Source: Ianthella basta (Eukaryota; Porifera; Demospongiae; Verongiida; Ianthellidae). Taken from it: 64,000 bases of DNA. How positions within the stretch are numbered: the first letter of the stretch is position 1; every line of letters starts with the position of its first letter. Location: NCBI GenBank assembly GCA_964019415.1, contig OZ025885.1, positions 2,792,851 to 2,856,850 on the forward strand. Reading direction: 5' to 3'. Made by a program: the position numbers and the translations under genes. This document shows, one piece after another, positions 19,610-49,379 of this stretch. The notes under the pieces are model-generated. The model had not been told where the DNA came from, made no database searches, and saw only the letters and a program-made list of their open reading frames with translations.

Positions 19610-20287
19610 TAATATACAATTATAATAGTGTGACGGCTGAGGTCTGCCGGCGAGGGTCTGGCCTGCGTACTTTTGGTGACTAGACAGGTTAAGGCGCAGC
19701 GCGCAAACTATCACAGACGCTTCATTGCTAAGATTGGCCCGAATTGGACTATAATGACTCATACTGCTCAGAAACAGGTTACTTATCCAGAAATCCACGT
19801 GAAATCCGAGTGAAATCCAGAAAACCGTTTGATCTTGTAATCCGGTGGATTTCGAAATCTCGTACGCTTGAGTGAATCATGTCGGACCCCTCGCACTCCC
19901 CTGTACAGATGCCATTTTATCCTGGCGATTTTGATGACTTCTGGGCTTCCTATTCTAGTCAATGATGCTCGGCTTCCGTGAAACGATTTCGCCCGAATCT
20001 TCTGCTGTGGCCAGGACTTGGATGTACCCATCTGGGTAGTAGGTCAGAGCGATCAGATCTTCTCGGGCCGTGGTGTACGAGTCGCCGGCCTGACTTCCAA
20101 CCGATTTTATGTTACTTGAAACTTTCGTATTTGTTACAATAACTCGTGAGCGGAACCGCTTATTCGGATCCAACGCTGTACAGACTCTTAGCTTCTTCTC
20201 CCCTATAAGTGTGCTAGGAATCGAGCGGAAAGAAAGTATTACCGTCGAGATCTGGATACCAATTATTGATGACGTCCGATTTTTGAT
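19610..20287. other. CpG-rich stretch with one unplaced minus-strand frame
   Basis: Between the Helitron end and the next LINE. A minus-strand frame at 20173-19955 (72 residues, starting MDPNKRFRSRV and ending at TAG) has protein-like composition but no recognised family. It could be an exon of a displaced gene or the 5' region of a mobile element. Nothing else was recognised. Confidence 0.25.
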
Positions 20288-23200
20288 ATGAGGAGGTGTG
20301 ACAAGATGGCGGGTGGAGACCCCTTACCCGTATCAGGAGCCGCCCTTGTCGCAAACCTTCCGATCGACTGGCGAGTTGTCAACGCTGACTTACAGGCTGA
20401 CCTAGATGTCCCACATCACCAGTTATCATCTCGTTCTATTAGTATCTCCGCTGCCGAGGAGTCGTTTGTCACCATCACCGTTAGCACCTTATCGCGGAGC
20501 AACCTCCTGAAGGAAAAGCGTCCGGGAATCAACCCGCGTGGGCCTCACCGCCTCTCTTCAATCCAGAAGACAGCACGGAACTTGGCTATGGCCAAGAACA
20601 GCCTTCGTGGGTCCATCTCCACCAACCCTAGGCCCTACTTAGATGCAGTTAGGGCACATAACAAAGTGGCCAAAGTGGCGGCTGACGCCGCTAACCACCG
20701 CTCCACCCTACAACAAGAGAGGAAGTACCGCCAGAATCCTTTCGAGTTTGCTAGATCTATTCTTCAGTCAAAGAAGAACCAACCTCCAGAGTTCAGCGCA
20801 CAAAGTGCGCACCAGTTCCTACGAACATCATTCAGCAAGGAATTGTGCACCTATGCTGGCCTCCCTGATTGGATCCACTCCGCGATGCCCACCCCACTAA
20901 TTAGGAAACCTTTTGACATGTCTCCCATTACCCCTAGCCAAGTCAAACGTGCCCTGAGGAAATGCTCCTCCAAGTCATCCCCCGGCTGCAACGGCATTTC
21001 CTATCATCACCTGAAACACCTACTGACCACCCACCATTTCCTTGCTACCTTATTCTCCCGCATCCTACTTGATGAACACAGCTGCCCCCCATCCTGGTGT
21101 GTTGGAAAGATCACCCTTGTACACAAGTCAGGTCCCCCATCTGAGCCTAGCTCCTTCCGTCCCATTGCCCTGACCTCCACAGTAGGAAAGCTATTCAACC
21201 GCATCATTGCCAGTCGCCTAGAACACTTCGTCCTTGCAAACGATATCATCGACCCTTCTACACAGAAAGGCTTCCTATCTGGAATCCCAGGTGTGATTGA
21301 GCATATCTTCACCACCTCAGCCATCCTGAGCAACGCCAAGACGAATGGTCTCCCGCTGTATATGACCTTCCTGGATCTCAGCAATGCCTTTGGCTCCATC
21401 TCTCACCAGCTGATCACAGATATGCTAAAACACATATGCATCCCCACCCCAGTCATCAGCTACATCAGTAACGCCTACTCTCAATTGAAGGGCTTCGCCT
21501 CCTCACCCAACTGGACAACCGATGTGTTCCCGATAGAACGTGGGGTTTTTCAAGGTGACACTCTGTCCCCAATGATCTTCCTCATTGCCTTCAACCCCAT
21601 TGTGGAACTAGCTAACATGGACAAGGCATCAGGCTTCTCCCTCAGATACCCCGTCCCATCTTCAGCTGGCTTGCCCCCTGTGAACGCTCATATCTATGTG
21701 GAGTGGAACGAGCCCCCATCAGATGAACCGCTTGGTACCGCTGCTCTGTCACCGAGTATTCGCCCGCAGGCCTGTCCACAGTCCTCTACGCCAACGGCAG
21801 CACCGAAACGGTTGACCTTCGCACAGTGCAGTGGCACCTTGCCACTGGCAACTCCAGACATTTCTTGTCCAAGGACAGCACGCCACCCACTGCAAAGGTC
21901 CCAAAAGTGAGGGCAAAGCTCCAAGACATCAAGTTCTTCTCAATCCGTCCCCACAGAGCCAAGGCATACTGTGATGACCTGTCCCTGATATCGACCAATC
22001 GTGAAGAACACAAGTCTGCCCTCCACCTCATCGACGCCCGCTGTAAATGCCTGGATCTCCACCTGAAGCCATCAAAGTGTATCTCCCTGGCATTCGATGG
22101 TAAGAGGATTGTCCCCAACGCCACCTTTCCCCTCTCTTCTGGCAGCACCACCAACATCCATGACCACCCGACCAAGTTCCTTGGGAAGACCCTAGTCGAC
22201 TGCCCCAAGTCTACCGGCCAGAGCGCTTCACAGCGGTTGAAGGCACTCATTCTACCCCAACTCACAGCTCTGGACAAAACACCAGTCAGAGGTGAATACA
22301 AGACATGGATGTTGAACCACTCACTGCTACCATCCCTACACTTCCACCTCATGGTCAATGACATCCCCAAGAGCCATGTCTATTCCCTTCAGAGGCTGCT
22401 CACAAGAATGGTGAAGAAGTGGCTGCACCTCCCTCGCTGCACCACTCCATCTGCTATTTTTCATCCGAACAGCCTTGACCTGAAGTTCCTCCCGCTATTC
22501 CTGGAAGAGGCCAAGATGTCACTGCTGACAACGGTGGCTCACTCTACTGATCCACATGTTCTTGAGTGTCTCCCCCTCTCTGCAGGACCCGTCTTACCTG
22601 AAGGCCTCCTACCTTGACCCAAAGGCTGTGGAGCGGTTCCAAACAGCCGTTGCCCAGTGCAGAGCTGAGCCACACGCCCCTAAGAAGCCGCAGGTGCTTG
22701 CCCAGTGTAAGAAGCTGGCAAGAGAGAAGCAGGTGCAGGATTGGGAGAACCATCTCAGCCAGCTCACTGTCCAGAATGGTCTTTTAGACATCCTCCCTCT
22801 TGGTGCAGAAGACCACCTCTGGCAGCGCTTCCTCACAGGAATGCCAGCGGGTCAGCTGTCCTTTATACTGAGGGCAAGCTGTGACTGTCTACCATGCCCA
22901 AGCTCCCTGGTCCGATGGGGCTACTCACTTAACCGGAAGTGCCCTCTGTGCAATGCCCCCCTCTGCAATGTGCAACACGTGTTGAATTGCTGCCCAACAG
23001 CCCTGACTGATGGCAGGTACACATGGCGCCATGACATGGTGCTCACCACCCTACTCCCATTCTTGCAGAGGTTCAATCCAGAAGCCTCCGTCTATGCAGA
23101 CCTGCCGGATCACAGAGCATGTGAATCTCCTCCAGCAACCATTCCCCCCACCATCATTGGGACCACCGCTCGGCCGGATCTCTTTATTGTGGATGGTAAG

Positions 23201-23542
23201 CGTGCTACCATGTTGGAACTCACTGTGCCCTGGAACAACCTCACCAGCATCAAGAATGCTAGAGCCCGGAAGCAGGGGAAGACCAACTACCAGCTTTTGG
23301 CTTCGGACCTATCTGCCCAGGGTTACCAAGTTCAACTGCTGACAATTGAGATTGGCTGCCTAGGCCACTACACACACGAGGCCTATACGGCTGTAAGGCT
23401 TGCTGCCCCCCAGAGCAAACCCTCTGACAGACGTAAAGCCCTGACCGACGCGGCTAAAGCAGCCATCTCTGGGAGCTACATTATCTTTTCAGCCCACAAA
23501 TCACCCTGGAACCTGGGTGCCGGTTGCCCAAATGGAGACTGA
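20288..23542 (+). pseudogene. Reverse transcriptase with C-terminal restriction-like endonuclease
   Basis: RT signs in order: SSKSSPGCNGISYHHLK, SFRPIALTSTVGKLFNRII, TQKGFLSGIPG, MTFLDLSNAFGSI and FQGDTLSPMIFL in the first frame, then AYCDDLSLIS (catalytic YCDD, 21967-21978) in the second. The third frame has the CPLC...QHVLNCCP zinc site, then RPDLFIVDGKRATMLELTVPW, the RPD...E catalytic signature of the endonuclease, followed by NARARKQGKTNYQLL. Together these would nick the target and prime reverse transcription. The three parts cannot be translated together without the two frameshifts being absent. Confidence 0.8.
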
Positions 23543-23611
23543 GCCCCAATTGACCGCCAATATGCCCATCAATCACTGTTTTTTTTGTTTTTTTTAATGT
23601 TATGTTTAGTG

Positions 23612-23791
23612 TATTGTTCACATGTAGCACCACCGTCCCCTTACATATCCATGTATTATTGTTCACATGTAGCACCACCACCCCTTTACATATCCATGTA
23701 TTATTGTCCACATTTAGCACCACCGTCCCTTTACATACCCATGTATTATTGTTCACATGTAGCACCACCATCCTTACATATCCATGTATTA
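23612..23791 (+). repeat. Four-copy tandem repeat (~45 bp unit)
   Basis: The unit is attgttcacatgtagcacca followed by a ccgtccctttacatatccatgtatt-like segment; it occurs four times with small changes. It lies in the 3' UTR of the restriction-like-endonuclease LINE. Confidence 0.85.
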
Positions 23792-24100
23792 CTTGCCTAT
23801 ATATCCCCCAAATTGTACCCCCATACAGTCCTTTTGTTCCCCAAAGTTATGTTTTCCCCACTTTGTTCCCTCTAGCTTTTTCTCACCCTTACCTTGCCAG
23901 GGCATTCCCTAGCAATGCAGTCTACTGCTTAGCAACTTGTAACCCTGTGTCCGAGGTTCTACCCCTTTTCTATCACACCATTATCACTGATTGTATACCC
24001 CTGTTTTAATAATGATGTGGTCCCCCCCCCCCCCCCATGGCCAGAGGTATTTCATCCTAAACTGATCATAGAAGCTAGGGTGCCCCGTTATATCACTTAC

Positions 24101-24190
24101 TGTTAACGTAACATCTTGCAATAGAGATCTGCTTTTGACTTTGCCAGAATACGGTCCGGTGTAGTACGCTCCTCGTTTCCTAGACGCCAT
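24101..24190 (-). CDS. Possible first coding exon of a lost or displaced gene
   Basis: Minus-strand ATG at 24190 opens 30 codons (MASRKRGAYYTGPYSGKVKS...) that end exactly at a GTAAGT donor (24100-24095). Codon use looks protein-like. No continuing exon was found to the left, where the LINE tail and a C-tract (24022-24037) begin. It may be the first exon of a gene or element cut by the LINE insertion. The product is not recognised. Confidence 0.25.
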
Positions 24191-25442
24191 TCTCGTTCAT
24201 GTCACGTTGCTGATTCGCCAAAAACAAATATAGGAATGGGAAACAGTACATGCAACTAAGTGCCCCTGGCGTTTAGACGGAGCTATCTAGCTAGACTAAT
24301 ATGGCCATGGGATGCACACAGTTTCCTTGGCGTCATGATGACTATTCTATATAGGTTTGGTCAAATTCGAAGTAAATTATAATAATTATTGAACAGAATT
24401 GTACCATGATAATTATGTACATAGGCACACATGTGCACTGCATGACTCACATTATGGTTGAATTAGTAATAAGTACATGCAACATTAATGCCCAGTTCTC
24501 ATTATAAAGGTTACTAGAGAATACATGCCCCATGAAACTGCCCAGCTAGGCAGCTCAGCTCAGGCCATGGTCTGACTAGGATTTTAGGTCTGGCCATTCT
24601 TATTATAATTAGAATGATAATTGGAGTGACTGCAGCATCAGGATCAGAGGCTGCTCGGCCAAGATTGACTTATTGGTCACTTAAGAATTGTACAAATTAA
24701 TTGCAGATATAAAGGTACTTCATAGCCTGTACATGTCATCTAAGTATATCATTTGACTTGGCTTGACCACTTCCTCTGCATGGGCCTGTGCCAGCCTGGC
24801 CTGGGCCTGCTTTATGATTAGCTGAATGTTCTTCAGCCAATGTCCAATTGCAATGTCAAGGTATAAATTATATTCATGACATATACAGGAACCTGGCCCT
24901 TGCTGATTGTGAAGTCCAGGGCCTCAGGATAATTATTGACATTTACCAATAGCTATAGCCTACAGTGCATTCTCTGTAGTGCTATGAAAGCTTATTGCAG
25001 TTTGGAGGTGACTGTTTCAGGGTACAAAGTAGTGTATCAAGCTATAGACCTCTTATTTGCATTATTGTACAATTTGAAGTAATTACCACGGAGAGGTATA
25101 TAGCTAATTTAAAAGCCATTCACCTCCTTGGGTCACTTACTTATGGTTACACAATAATGCAAAGTGGGGATATAGCTGGATTGACTAGGTACATGTCGCA
25201 TGTATTGTGTGACATGCAAGAATCGAGGGATAGTCAATCAAAGGGTAAACCACATGACAATAAAGATAATGGCACCAGAGTTCACTACAACTAAAAAGTT
25301 CATGCAACCAACAATTTCATAACGGAACAGCAAGTCAAATTGCTATACTAACATGGGCAGTAACTCAAATGGATCTAATGTCTGCTTGGTTCAAGCTACA
25401 AAAATAACACTTGGAAACTTACTAAAGTACATGTGCTAATCA
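24191..25442. other. Intergenic, nothing recognised
   Basis: AT-rich single-copy-looking sequence between the LINE region and the last exon of the helicase-protease gene. It should contain that gene's 3' UTR and polyadenylation site just below 25443, but no single signal stands out. Confidence 0.4.
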
Positions 25443-42366
<16,924 letters not shown>

Positions 42367-42975
42367 CTTGCTTCAGGCGTACAAGTGCTCCGAGGTCTGA
42401 AGAACAACTTGATAGCGCTAGGCTAAGCGCCCAGCCTTGCCCTTCAGCCGTTCACTCTAGATAAGCCTGAATGCGCACAGATCTATATAACTAGAAGCTC
42501 GCAAATTCTGTGGAATCGTTGGGATTCCTAGAACCGTAGATATGCTAGAACCGTAGGGCGGGGTTCGGGTTCCCGCATCCGGTGATCATGAGTTTGTAAA
42601 CATTGCGTCATAAACAGTTGTGCTTTTATTTTTTCATTACAATCATGAAGGTGTCTGCTTGCCGACATAAAAGCCCATGGCCACTTGGTGATATGGCTGC
42701 AAAGTCCCAACTTAGAGAGTCACAGATAGCAACAACACCTTTCCATCAGCCATTGGAAAAGGCAAAAAGTACAAAATCCTCTTTTAAATTTGGGAACAGT
42801 AAAATATGACATCACTGCCTGAATATTAATAGTAACATAATGGGACAAGGAGTGGGGAATTCCAAATGAATATGCAAACTGCAAGCAAACTATTGTGCAT
42901 TCCTTTTCCTCCTCTTACACAATGGGTCGCCAAATGATATTGTATGAACACGTCAAGCCATTTAAAGTGCAAATG
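42367..42975. other. Likely promoter region of the helicase-protease gene and 3' flank of the HMG-CoA lyase gene
   Basis: The first ATG of the helicase-protease gene is at 42366. The following 120 bases are more CpG-rich than their surroundings (tagcgctaggctaagcgccc) and probably hold its transcription start. No TATA box is obvious. The rest of the gap up to the lyase stop codon shows no convincing gene; a plus-strand frame near 42603 is short and unsupported. Confidence 0.35.
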
Positions 42976-43845
42976 CTATGAAGACTTCGCAGAGGTATGA
43001 GCCTGTGCAACTCTAGACAATGTCCTACCAAGGTGTTCGCAGATGTACTCTCCAGCACTAATAAGTTTCTCCAGATCGACACCCTATAAGGACCAAACAC
43101 GGCAGCATTCATACACTCTGAAACCCTATCCACCAAACCATGAACACATGCATTAATCACACTTACACCACTATTATTGGTACACAGCATGCACTCAAGA
43201 TAATTAGCACTTAATGTACTCACATCATCAAGTATTGCATCACATAACCTTGACCTTCATCAAATCAGTTTTGTGACCTAAGACTAAGTGGCTTATCATT
43301 CTCTATTAACTGTAATCTAATAAAATAATATTACTTAATATAAAACTTAGAAGAAGGAAAACACATTGGTAACAACCATTACATAACATTTGTGGATGAT
43401 AAGCGTGTGCTGAAGCACTGAAATGTAGCTATAACATACAGCCACCAGTGTGTGTGTGTGTGTGTGCGTGTGTTAGTAGCACACATCTCTATAATCATGC
43501 ACATCAGACTGCGTGCACACATGTGAATACAGTAAGGTGCAAGTGTATGCCAATGTACCTCCACTGCTGTGAGGATGTTGGCCAGAGCCTGTCCGTATGT
43601 ATCATGACAGTGCACTGCCAGACAGTCTGTTGGGAGCTCCTCAGTGATCCGCCTCAGCAGGAGAGACATGGAGCCTGGCGTGCCCACTCCAATAGTATCA
43701 CCAAGGGAGATCTCATAGCAACCCATTTCCCTCAAACGAACTGCAACCTGTCAGTACGACAAGTCACAATACAACAATGTGCTTGAGTTGTCACTACTTC
43801 AGGAACAACAGCTCAAGACATACTAGTAACTAATACTAATACGTC

Positions 43846-43940
43846 TAGTCTCATGTAGCCAGAGTGCCATTTTGTTCACAATCGGCCCTCTCAATAAGGC
43901 CTGGGAGTGAATAAAATGGCTGTCTGACTACATGAGACTA
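43846..43940. repeat. Short MITE-like inverted repeat
   Basis: TAGTCTCATGTAGCCAGAGT...CATTTTGTTCAC at the left mirrors GTGAATAAAATGGCTGTCTG...CATGAGACTA at the right, arms of about 34 bases with few mismatches. It lies in an intron of the HMG-CoA lyase gene. Confidence 0.75.
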
Positions 43941-44300
43941 AATAAAGTCAGCTTCAGATACAATGCAAGGACTGGAGTCTACTTAGGTTACATGTTTGTC
44001 GCATGAACACAAGCAGAAAGTGATTACTACAAGGCATGCTCGAAATACCTTTGTAACTGCCGCTGGACTGATGGGTCCTTCGTATGGACAGCCCAAGACA
44101 CATGAGACATACCTTAGCAAGAAAATAAGACAAACACACACCAACTTAAGCATGCCATGAAAGACAAGAGCATCTACAATGTAGTGCTGGCAACTGAAAA
44201 CTGTACACTTGCTGCTACCAAACACACACACCAACTATGTACATGCACATGCAAACACACACACGTGCAGACACACACACACATAGACACACATGCGCAC

Positions 44301-44451
<151 letters not shown>

Positions 44452-45486
44452 TCGCATGGAACAGACAGCTAACAATTCTATGCTGAGTGCATACCTTTAT
44501 AATCCAATACTCCCCTTTGTTAATTTAAGATGGAAAGAGTACATAATTCAAAGACCTCTGACAATACACCGACACTCCTCATGCTAACAGCTGCTGTCAG
44601 TCTGCTGAATGTCATCTATTCAAGTTTCTGAATGATTCATGCTCTTACTCATACTCACGGCCTCTAACTGGGATGGACTGCTGTCTTGCTGCTTCACACA
44701 CATCAGTGAACCTGTCCAGACTCTCTTCAATGGAACAATTGATGTTCTTTCTATTACACACAATATATATAGGGAGGGCACAAAGCATGCATATAGGAAG
44801 TACAGAGAATGAAGGAGGAAGTGGAGCAAGACAAAGGATAGAAGGGAAAGGGTAGTCATCAATTGTAAAATGATATACATCTCAGACAGCAAACATCCCC
44901 CACCATCCCCCACACACATGCAGATGTTCGTACATCAATCAAATGCAGTTGTCTTACTTGCTAAAACTTTCTGATGCAGCCCCAAATATGGCTACCTCCA
45001 TTACCCCCACTGTCATCTGTACAAGTGCAGAACAGATCATAAATCATTATATGAGCATAATAATTACTATACAATAATATAAATAAGTAGTATAAACAGT
45101 AAGAATAGGAGCTCTACATTTTGTAACATTGCAGAGGCTCCTTACTATGACTAAGCAATACTGTAGGACGTTTCTTCTCACCTAAAAATGTCAGTTACAA
45201 AATGTTCTGTAACTGACGTTTTGTGCACAACCCTATACAGCAATATACTGATGACATAGAGGCTGCATTAGTCTATCGAGCTAGACCTCTTTCACGTTTT
45301 CGCATAACCGGAAGTAACGGGCAGGAAAGACCTCAAACAGGGTCTAGCAGAGGTCATTAATATTCATAATAAGGTATTTCACACTTCACAAGGAACACGT
45401 ACCGTAGTCTGGCTTGCTAGGCTACGGTTGCTCTGCAGTGTAGTGAGTCTGTGCAACCAGTCAGTTAGCGCAATTTGGAACTGAGG

Positions 45487-45815
45487 ATGGCCGAACCACT
45501 GAGCTCTGTATGCGCTGTCTGCAAATTGGCCATTTCCAAGTGTAGATTATCTATGCCAAGAGCAAGCCCAATTATTGCTTGCAGCATGAGTTGTCCCGAA
45601 GGGGCGGCCCGACTGGGCTGTACCATCAGCTGAGAAGAGTTGCTGGCGCTGAGTTGTCTGTAAGTCTGGGATCCCACTTCTTGTGCTTGTCATGCCAGGG
45701 TAAGCTTCTAACAGTTGCGAATCAAAATAAACGCTATGAAGAGTCAAAAAGTGAACTTCTTCGCAAGCTGCACAACGTCTCCGATGAGAATAAGCCCTCA
45801 GAGATTGACTAGTCA
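45487..45815 (+). pseudogene. Short cysteine-rich, ZAD-like segment, frameshifted
   Basis: ATG at 45487 opens MAEPLSSVCAVCKLAISKC, which stops at 45633. A second frame (45579-45815) carries on with GLYHQLRRVAGAELSV, then HFLCLSCQGKLLTVANQNKR and YEESKSELLRKL, stop at 45815. Paired CxxC motifs followed by a charged helix resemble zinc-finger-associated (ZAD-like) domains. The two parts need a frameshift near 45600 to join. The sequence upstream is CpG-rich, like a promoter. It could be a first exon of a host gene cut by the gypsy element at its right, or part of a DNA transposon. Confidence 0.3.
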
Positions 45816-45889
45816 CTCGCAGAAACGACCTTTGCTGTCTTCAGCTAAAACTGGAGTCTCCCTTTTGCCAAAAGACAAGGAGGGGAGCA

Positions 45890-48589
45890 CCAAAGTGGCG
45901 AAGCTGCACGTCCACTCTGACACAGTGCCTAAGTTTTTCAAGCCACGTTCAGTGCCATTCAGCTCTAAAGATGTCATTGGAGCTAAAACTCAACCGACTG
46001 GAAGCCGAAGGCATCTTGGAGAAAGTGTCCCACAGCGGGTGGGACACACCAATCATTGCAGTACCTAAGAAAGACGGAACATTCCGCATTTGTGGTGATT
46101 ACAAGTCACTGGTAATCAAGATCTGGACCAGTACCTGTTGCCTAAACTAGAAGAACGTTTCACTTTTTCAGCCGGGGATCAGCACTTTGTTGGACCTGTC
46201 CCAGGCCTACCAACAGCTCGTATTGGACAAGGAATCGAGAAAGTACACAATCATCAATACCTACAAGGGGCTTTATCAATACACGCGTTTGCCTTTTGGC
46301 ATTGCTTCGGCCCCAGCTCTGTTCCAGAAGATAATGGACTCGATTCTGCAAGGTCTGCCACGTGTGATCTGCTATTTAGATGACGTCCTGGTGACGGATG
46401 CAGATGATGCTGAGCACATGCACAACTTGGAAGAGGTCCTGAGTCACCAGGAGCACCATGGTTTGAGATTGAAGCAGTCCAAATGTGAGTTTCGGCAGTC
46501 ATCTGTTGACTAATTGGGGTATGACATGGACACCCAGGGGCTACACAGTCTGCCTGCAAAAGTAGAGGCTATCATGCAAGCTCCCGAACCACAGAATGTA
46601 ACTCAGCTCCAATCTGTCTTGGGCCTGCTGAATTACTATGGTAAATTTGCTCCAAATTTGGCCACTATCGTTCATCCTCTCAACACACTGCTACGGCAAG
46701 ATGGCAAGTAGCACTGAGATGCTAAATGTGCTGAGGCCTTCACAGAAGCCAAGAAAGCTCTGACATCATCAGATGTTCTCGTGCACTATGACCCCAGTTT
46801 GCCAATCACCCTGGCTGGAGATGCCTCTGCATATGGCATAGGTGCAGTCATTTCTCACACATTCCTGGATGGTAGTGAGCGCCCCATTGCTTTTGTCTCC
46901 AGAAGCTTGTCTGCCAGTGAATGGAACTATGCACAGCTAGAAAATTAGGAGGCGCTGTCCTTAGTGCTTGGAGTGAAGAAATTCCATCAATATTTTACTG
47001 CAGGAGGTTTATGCTTGTGACAGATCACAAGCCACTCACCACAATTTTGGGTCCCGAGAAAGGAATTCCTCCCTTAGCTGCAGCCAGACTTCAACGCTAG
47101 GCAGTACTCCTGTCAGCAAGTATGACATCGCCTTCAAGTCCACTCTGGCACACACCAATGCTGATGGACTCTCCATACTTCCACTTCCTGCAGATACCAT
47201 GGAAGGGCAGTCACCAGAGGCTAGCACCTTCAATGTATCACAAATTGACACACTTCCAGTGACAGCCAAACAAATCCAACAAGCCACTCGCACTGATCTC
47301 TGCCTCAGCAAGGTGCTGCAGTACACCCGCTATGGCTGGCCACACGATGTTCCACAGTGTATGAAGCCTTACCAGAACAGGAAAAATGAATTAACCGTGA
47401 AGGAGGACTGTGTGCTGTGGGGCATCCGAGTCATTATCCCCATGAAGCTGCACTGCAGAATCTTTGACGAGTTGCATCAAAACCACCCTAATATGTCCCG
47501 AATGAAGTGTCTCTTACGCAGTTTTGTTTGGTGGCCAGGCTTGGATCAGTCCATCGAAGAAGTTGTCAAGAGTTGTACTGCCTGTCAAAGCGTTAGGGAC
47601 TCACCACCAGTGGCACCCTTGCATCCATGGATCTGGCCCACCAAACCCTGGCAAAGAGTACATGTTGACTTTGCGCGGGGCCATTTCAAGCCAAGATGTT
47701 CTTTATCATCGTTGATGCCCATTCTAATTGGCCATAAGTTTTCACCATGGGTTCAACCTCCACTACCAGCACAATCGCTGTGCTATGCCATGTGTTTGCA
47801 CAAGCTGGGATACCTCATCAGTTGGTGTCAGACAGCGGTCCCCAATTTGTCTCCAGTGAATTCCAGCAATTCATGCAAGCTAATGGCATGAAACATGCTC
47901 ATTGTGCCCCATACCATCCATCCTCCAACGGTTTGGCCGAACACTTTGTGAAAACTTTCAAGAGAGCCATGCTAGCAGCAGAACATCAGGGAGTGTCACA
48001 AGAACGCTGAGTTGCCAATTTCCTGCTGAGTAACTGCTCCACTCCACATGCAACAACAAATCAAACACCAAGTGCCCTGTTCCTACAACGTGAACTGCGA
48101 ACAAACTGCGAACAAGACTTGATCTGGTCAAACCCTCCTATGCAGATCAGGTTTTTGAGCAACAGGCTCAGCAGTCACATCATCACGACCATCAGGCTAG
48201 GTCTCGTGAATTTTCAATTGGTTAAACCATAATGGCCAAGAATTTCCATCCTGGTAGAAAGTAGTTGCCTGGTACCATCGAGAAACGTGCCGGTCTTCTA
48301 TTATACCTTGTTCGATTGCATCCTGGCGATGGCTGGAACTGGCACGTACGTTGATCATCTGCACCCAAGTGAGATCAAGGAAGCCAGCAAACAGGGTGAC
48401 CAGACAAACTCAGATGATTTCCCATATGTTTCTAATCCTACCTTCAATCCAGACCCAATGGTTCAGCAACCACAGCCTGTCAATGCTCAATAGTCCCAGT
48501 ATCGGAAGTTCGTTCACCGCAGCAAAGGTGTCCGGTATGCTCCCTGCACCTCCTGATTGCTACAGACATTGGCTTTTAGCGGGGAGGAG
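45890..48589 (+). pseudogene. Decayed Ty3/gypsy pol (RT, RNase H, integrase)
   Basis: The pieces follow pol order with many stops and frameshifts. DTVPKFFKPRSVPF comes before the RT. Then GWDTPIIAVPKKDGTFRICG, LPFGIASAPALFQKIMDSI and CYLDDVLV (catalytic YLDD, about 46372-46395). Then NYYGKFAPNLATIVHPL, the RNase H start GDASAYGIGAVIS, and integrase HPNMSRMKCLLRSFVWWPGL and PYHPSSNGLAEHFVKTFKRA. Gag and protease were not found at the left. A purine tract (ggggaggag, 48581-48589) and an LTR follow. It is a different family from the 12.8-kb element (different LTR and pol). Confidence 0.8.
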
Positions 48590-48965
48590 TGTTGTGTAAT
48601 AACCCATGTTGGTTACCCTATCTTTGTTAAGCTATGTTGTGGTAGACATGCCTGAATCATCTTTAATATTATTCATTGTACACATATCATACAGCATCAT
48701 TATGGGTCTTAGGCTTGTTTCTGATTGGTCCCCTGTGATCGCCTTGGCAACAAGTTATTTACTATTTAAGCTCATGTTTTGCATGCTATTTTTAGTTGTT
48801 GCAGCTGCTGTAGGTTTGAGTTGGCTGGCTGCCCCTTGTGCATGTGTTCATTGAGTTGTTGAGCTGAGTGCTCATTTTAATTGTTCATTCATTGTTGATA
48901 TCCAAACGCTATCACGCTTTGAAGATATCAGAGTTTTCAACATTGTTTACCGTTGCTGTAGGATG
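48590..48965 (+). repeat. Probable 3' LTR of the decayed gypsy element
   Basis: Starts TGTTGTGTAATAACCC right after the purine tract. Contains TATTTAAGC near 48763 as a possible promoter box. The right end was not determined because no 5' LTR is present for comparison. Confidence 0.45.
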
Positions 48966-49079
48966 CCCTCCTTGGTCTAAAGCAGACCACCTCCCAAACG
49001 ACTGGTCACAGAGCCTCAGTATTGTATGAAATTGCCATAAAAGGTAGGTTGCACATCTACAAGCAAAGTTTGAACATAT

Positions 49080-49330
49080 AGCTAGCTAGCTAGCTACTGC
49101 ACACCGTAACATACTGCACAACCACAGGAGGAGTTTTAGCTAGCATACTGCACAACTATGATAGGAAGAGTTAACATACTGTCAGATCCTGTAGGTATAG
49201 GCTGCATGCACAGCTATATACCATTACATAGGCAGACTAATGTACTGTCAGTTCATCACAGACCATGCACAACTATATAGGCAGAGTTTACACATGCTGA
49301 CATTCTGACCATGCAGAACTATAGCTGGAA
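49080..49330. repeat. AGCT run and degenerate tandem repeat
   Basis: A short (AGCT)n run at 49081-49096 is followed by about five loose copies of a 40-55 bp unit built from catactgcacaac, tatgataggaagagtt and acatactgtcag. No gene. Confidence 0.5.
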
Positions 49331-49379
49331 ACCTATTTACATGCAGGACAATTCCATATTGTGACAACAGCAACATCAA

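Larger units (their letters stand above)
20288..24010 (+). mobile_element. LINE of the restriction-like-endonuclease type (R2/R4/NeSL-like), frameshifted
   Basis: One protein is spread over three frames (20288-21910, 21826-22617, 22556-23542), so two frameshifts exist near 21735 and 22570. The RT is present, then a C-terminal zinc knuckle and a PD-(D/E)XK-type endonuclease, the order found in LINEs that lack an APE domain. The 3' UTR has a four-copy minisatellite. The 5' end is not defined; N-terminal zinc fingers expected for this group were not found. Frameshifts make this copy inactive. Confidence 0.75.

Noticed and set aside
23585..24009. Frames reading through the four-copy repeat
   Set aside because: The repeat lacks stops in two frames by chance; it lies after the LINE stop codon in its 3' UTR.
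43448..43786. Plus-strand frame of 112 codons
   Set aside because: Antisense to the HMG-CoA lyase exon with the conserved [10 protein letters not shown] motif.
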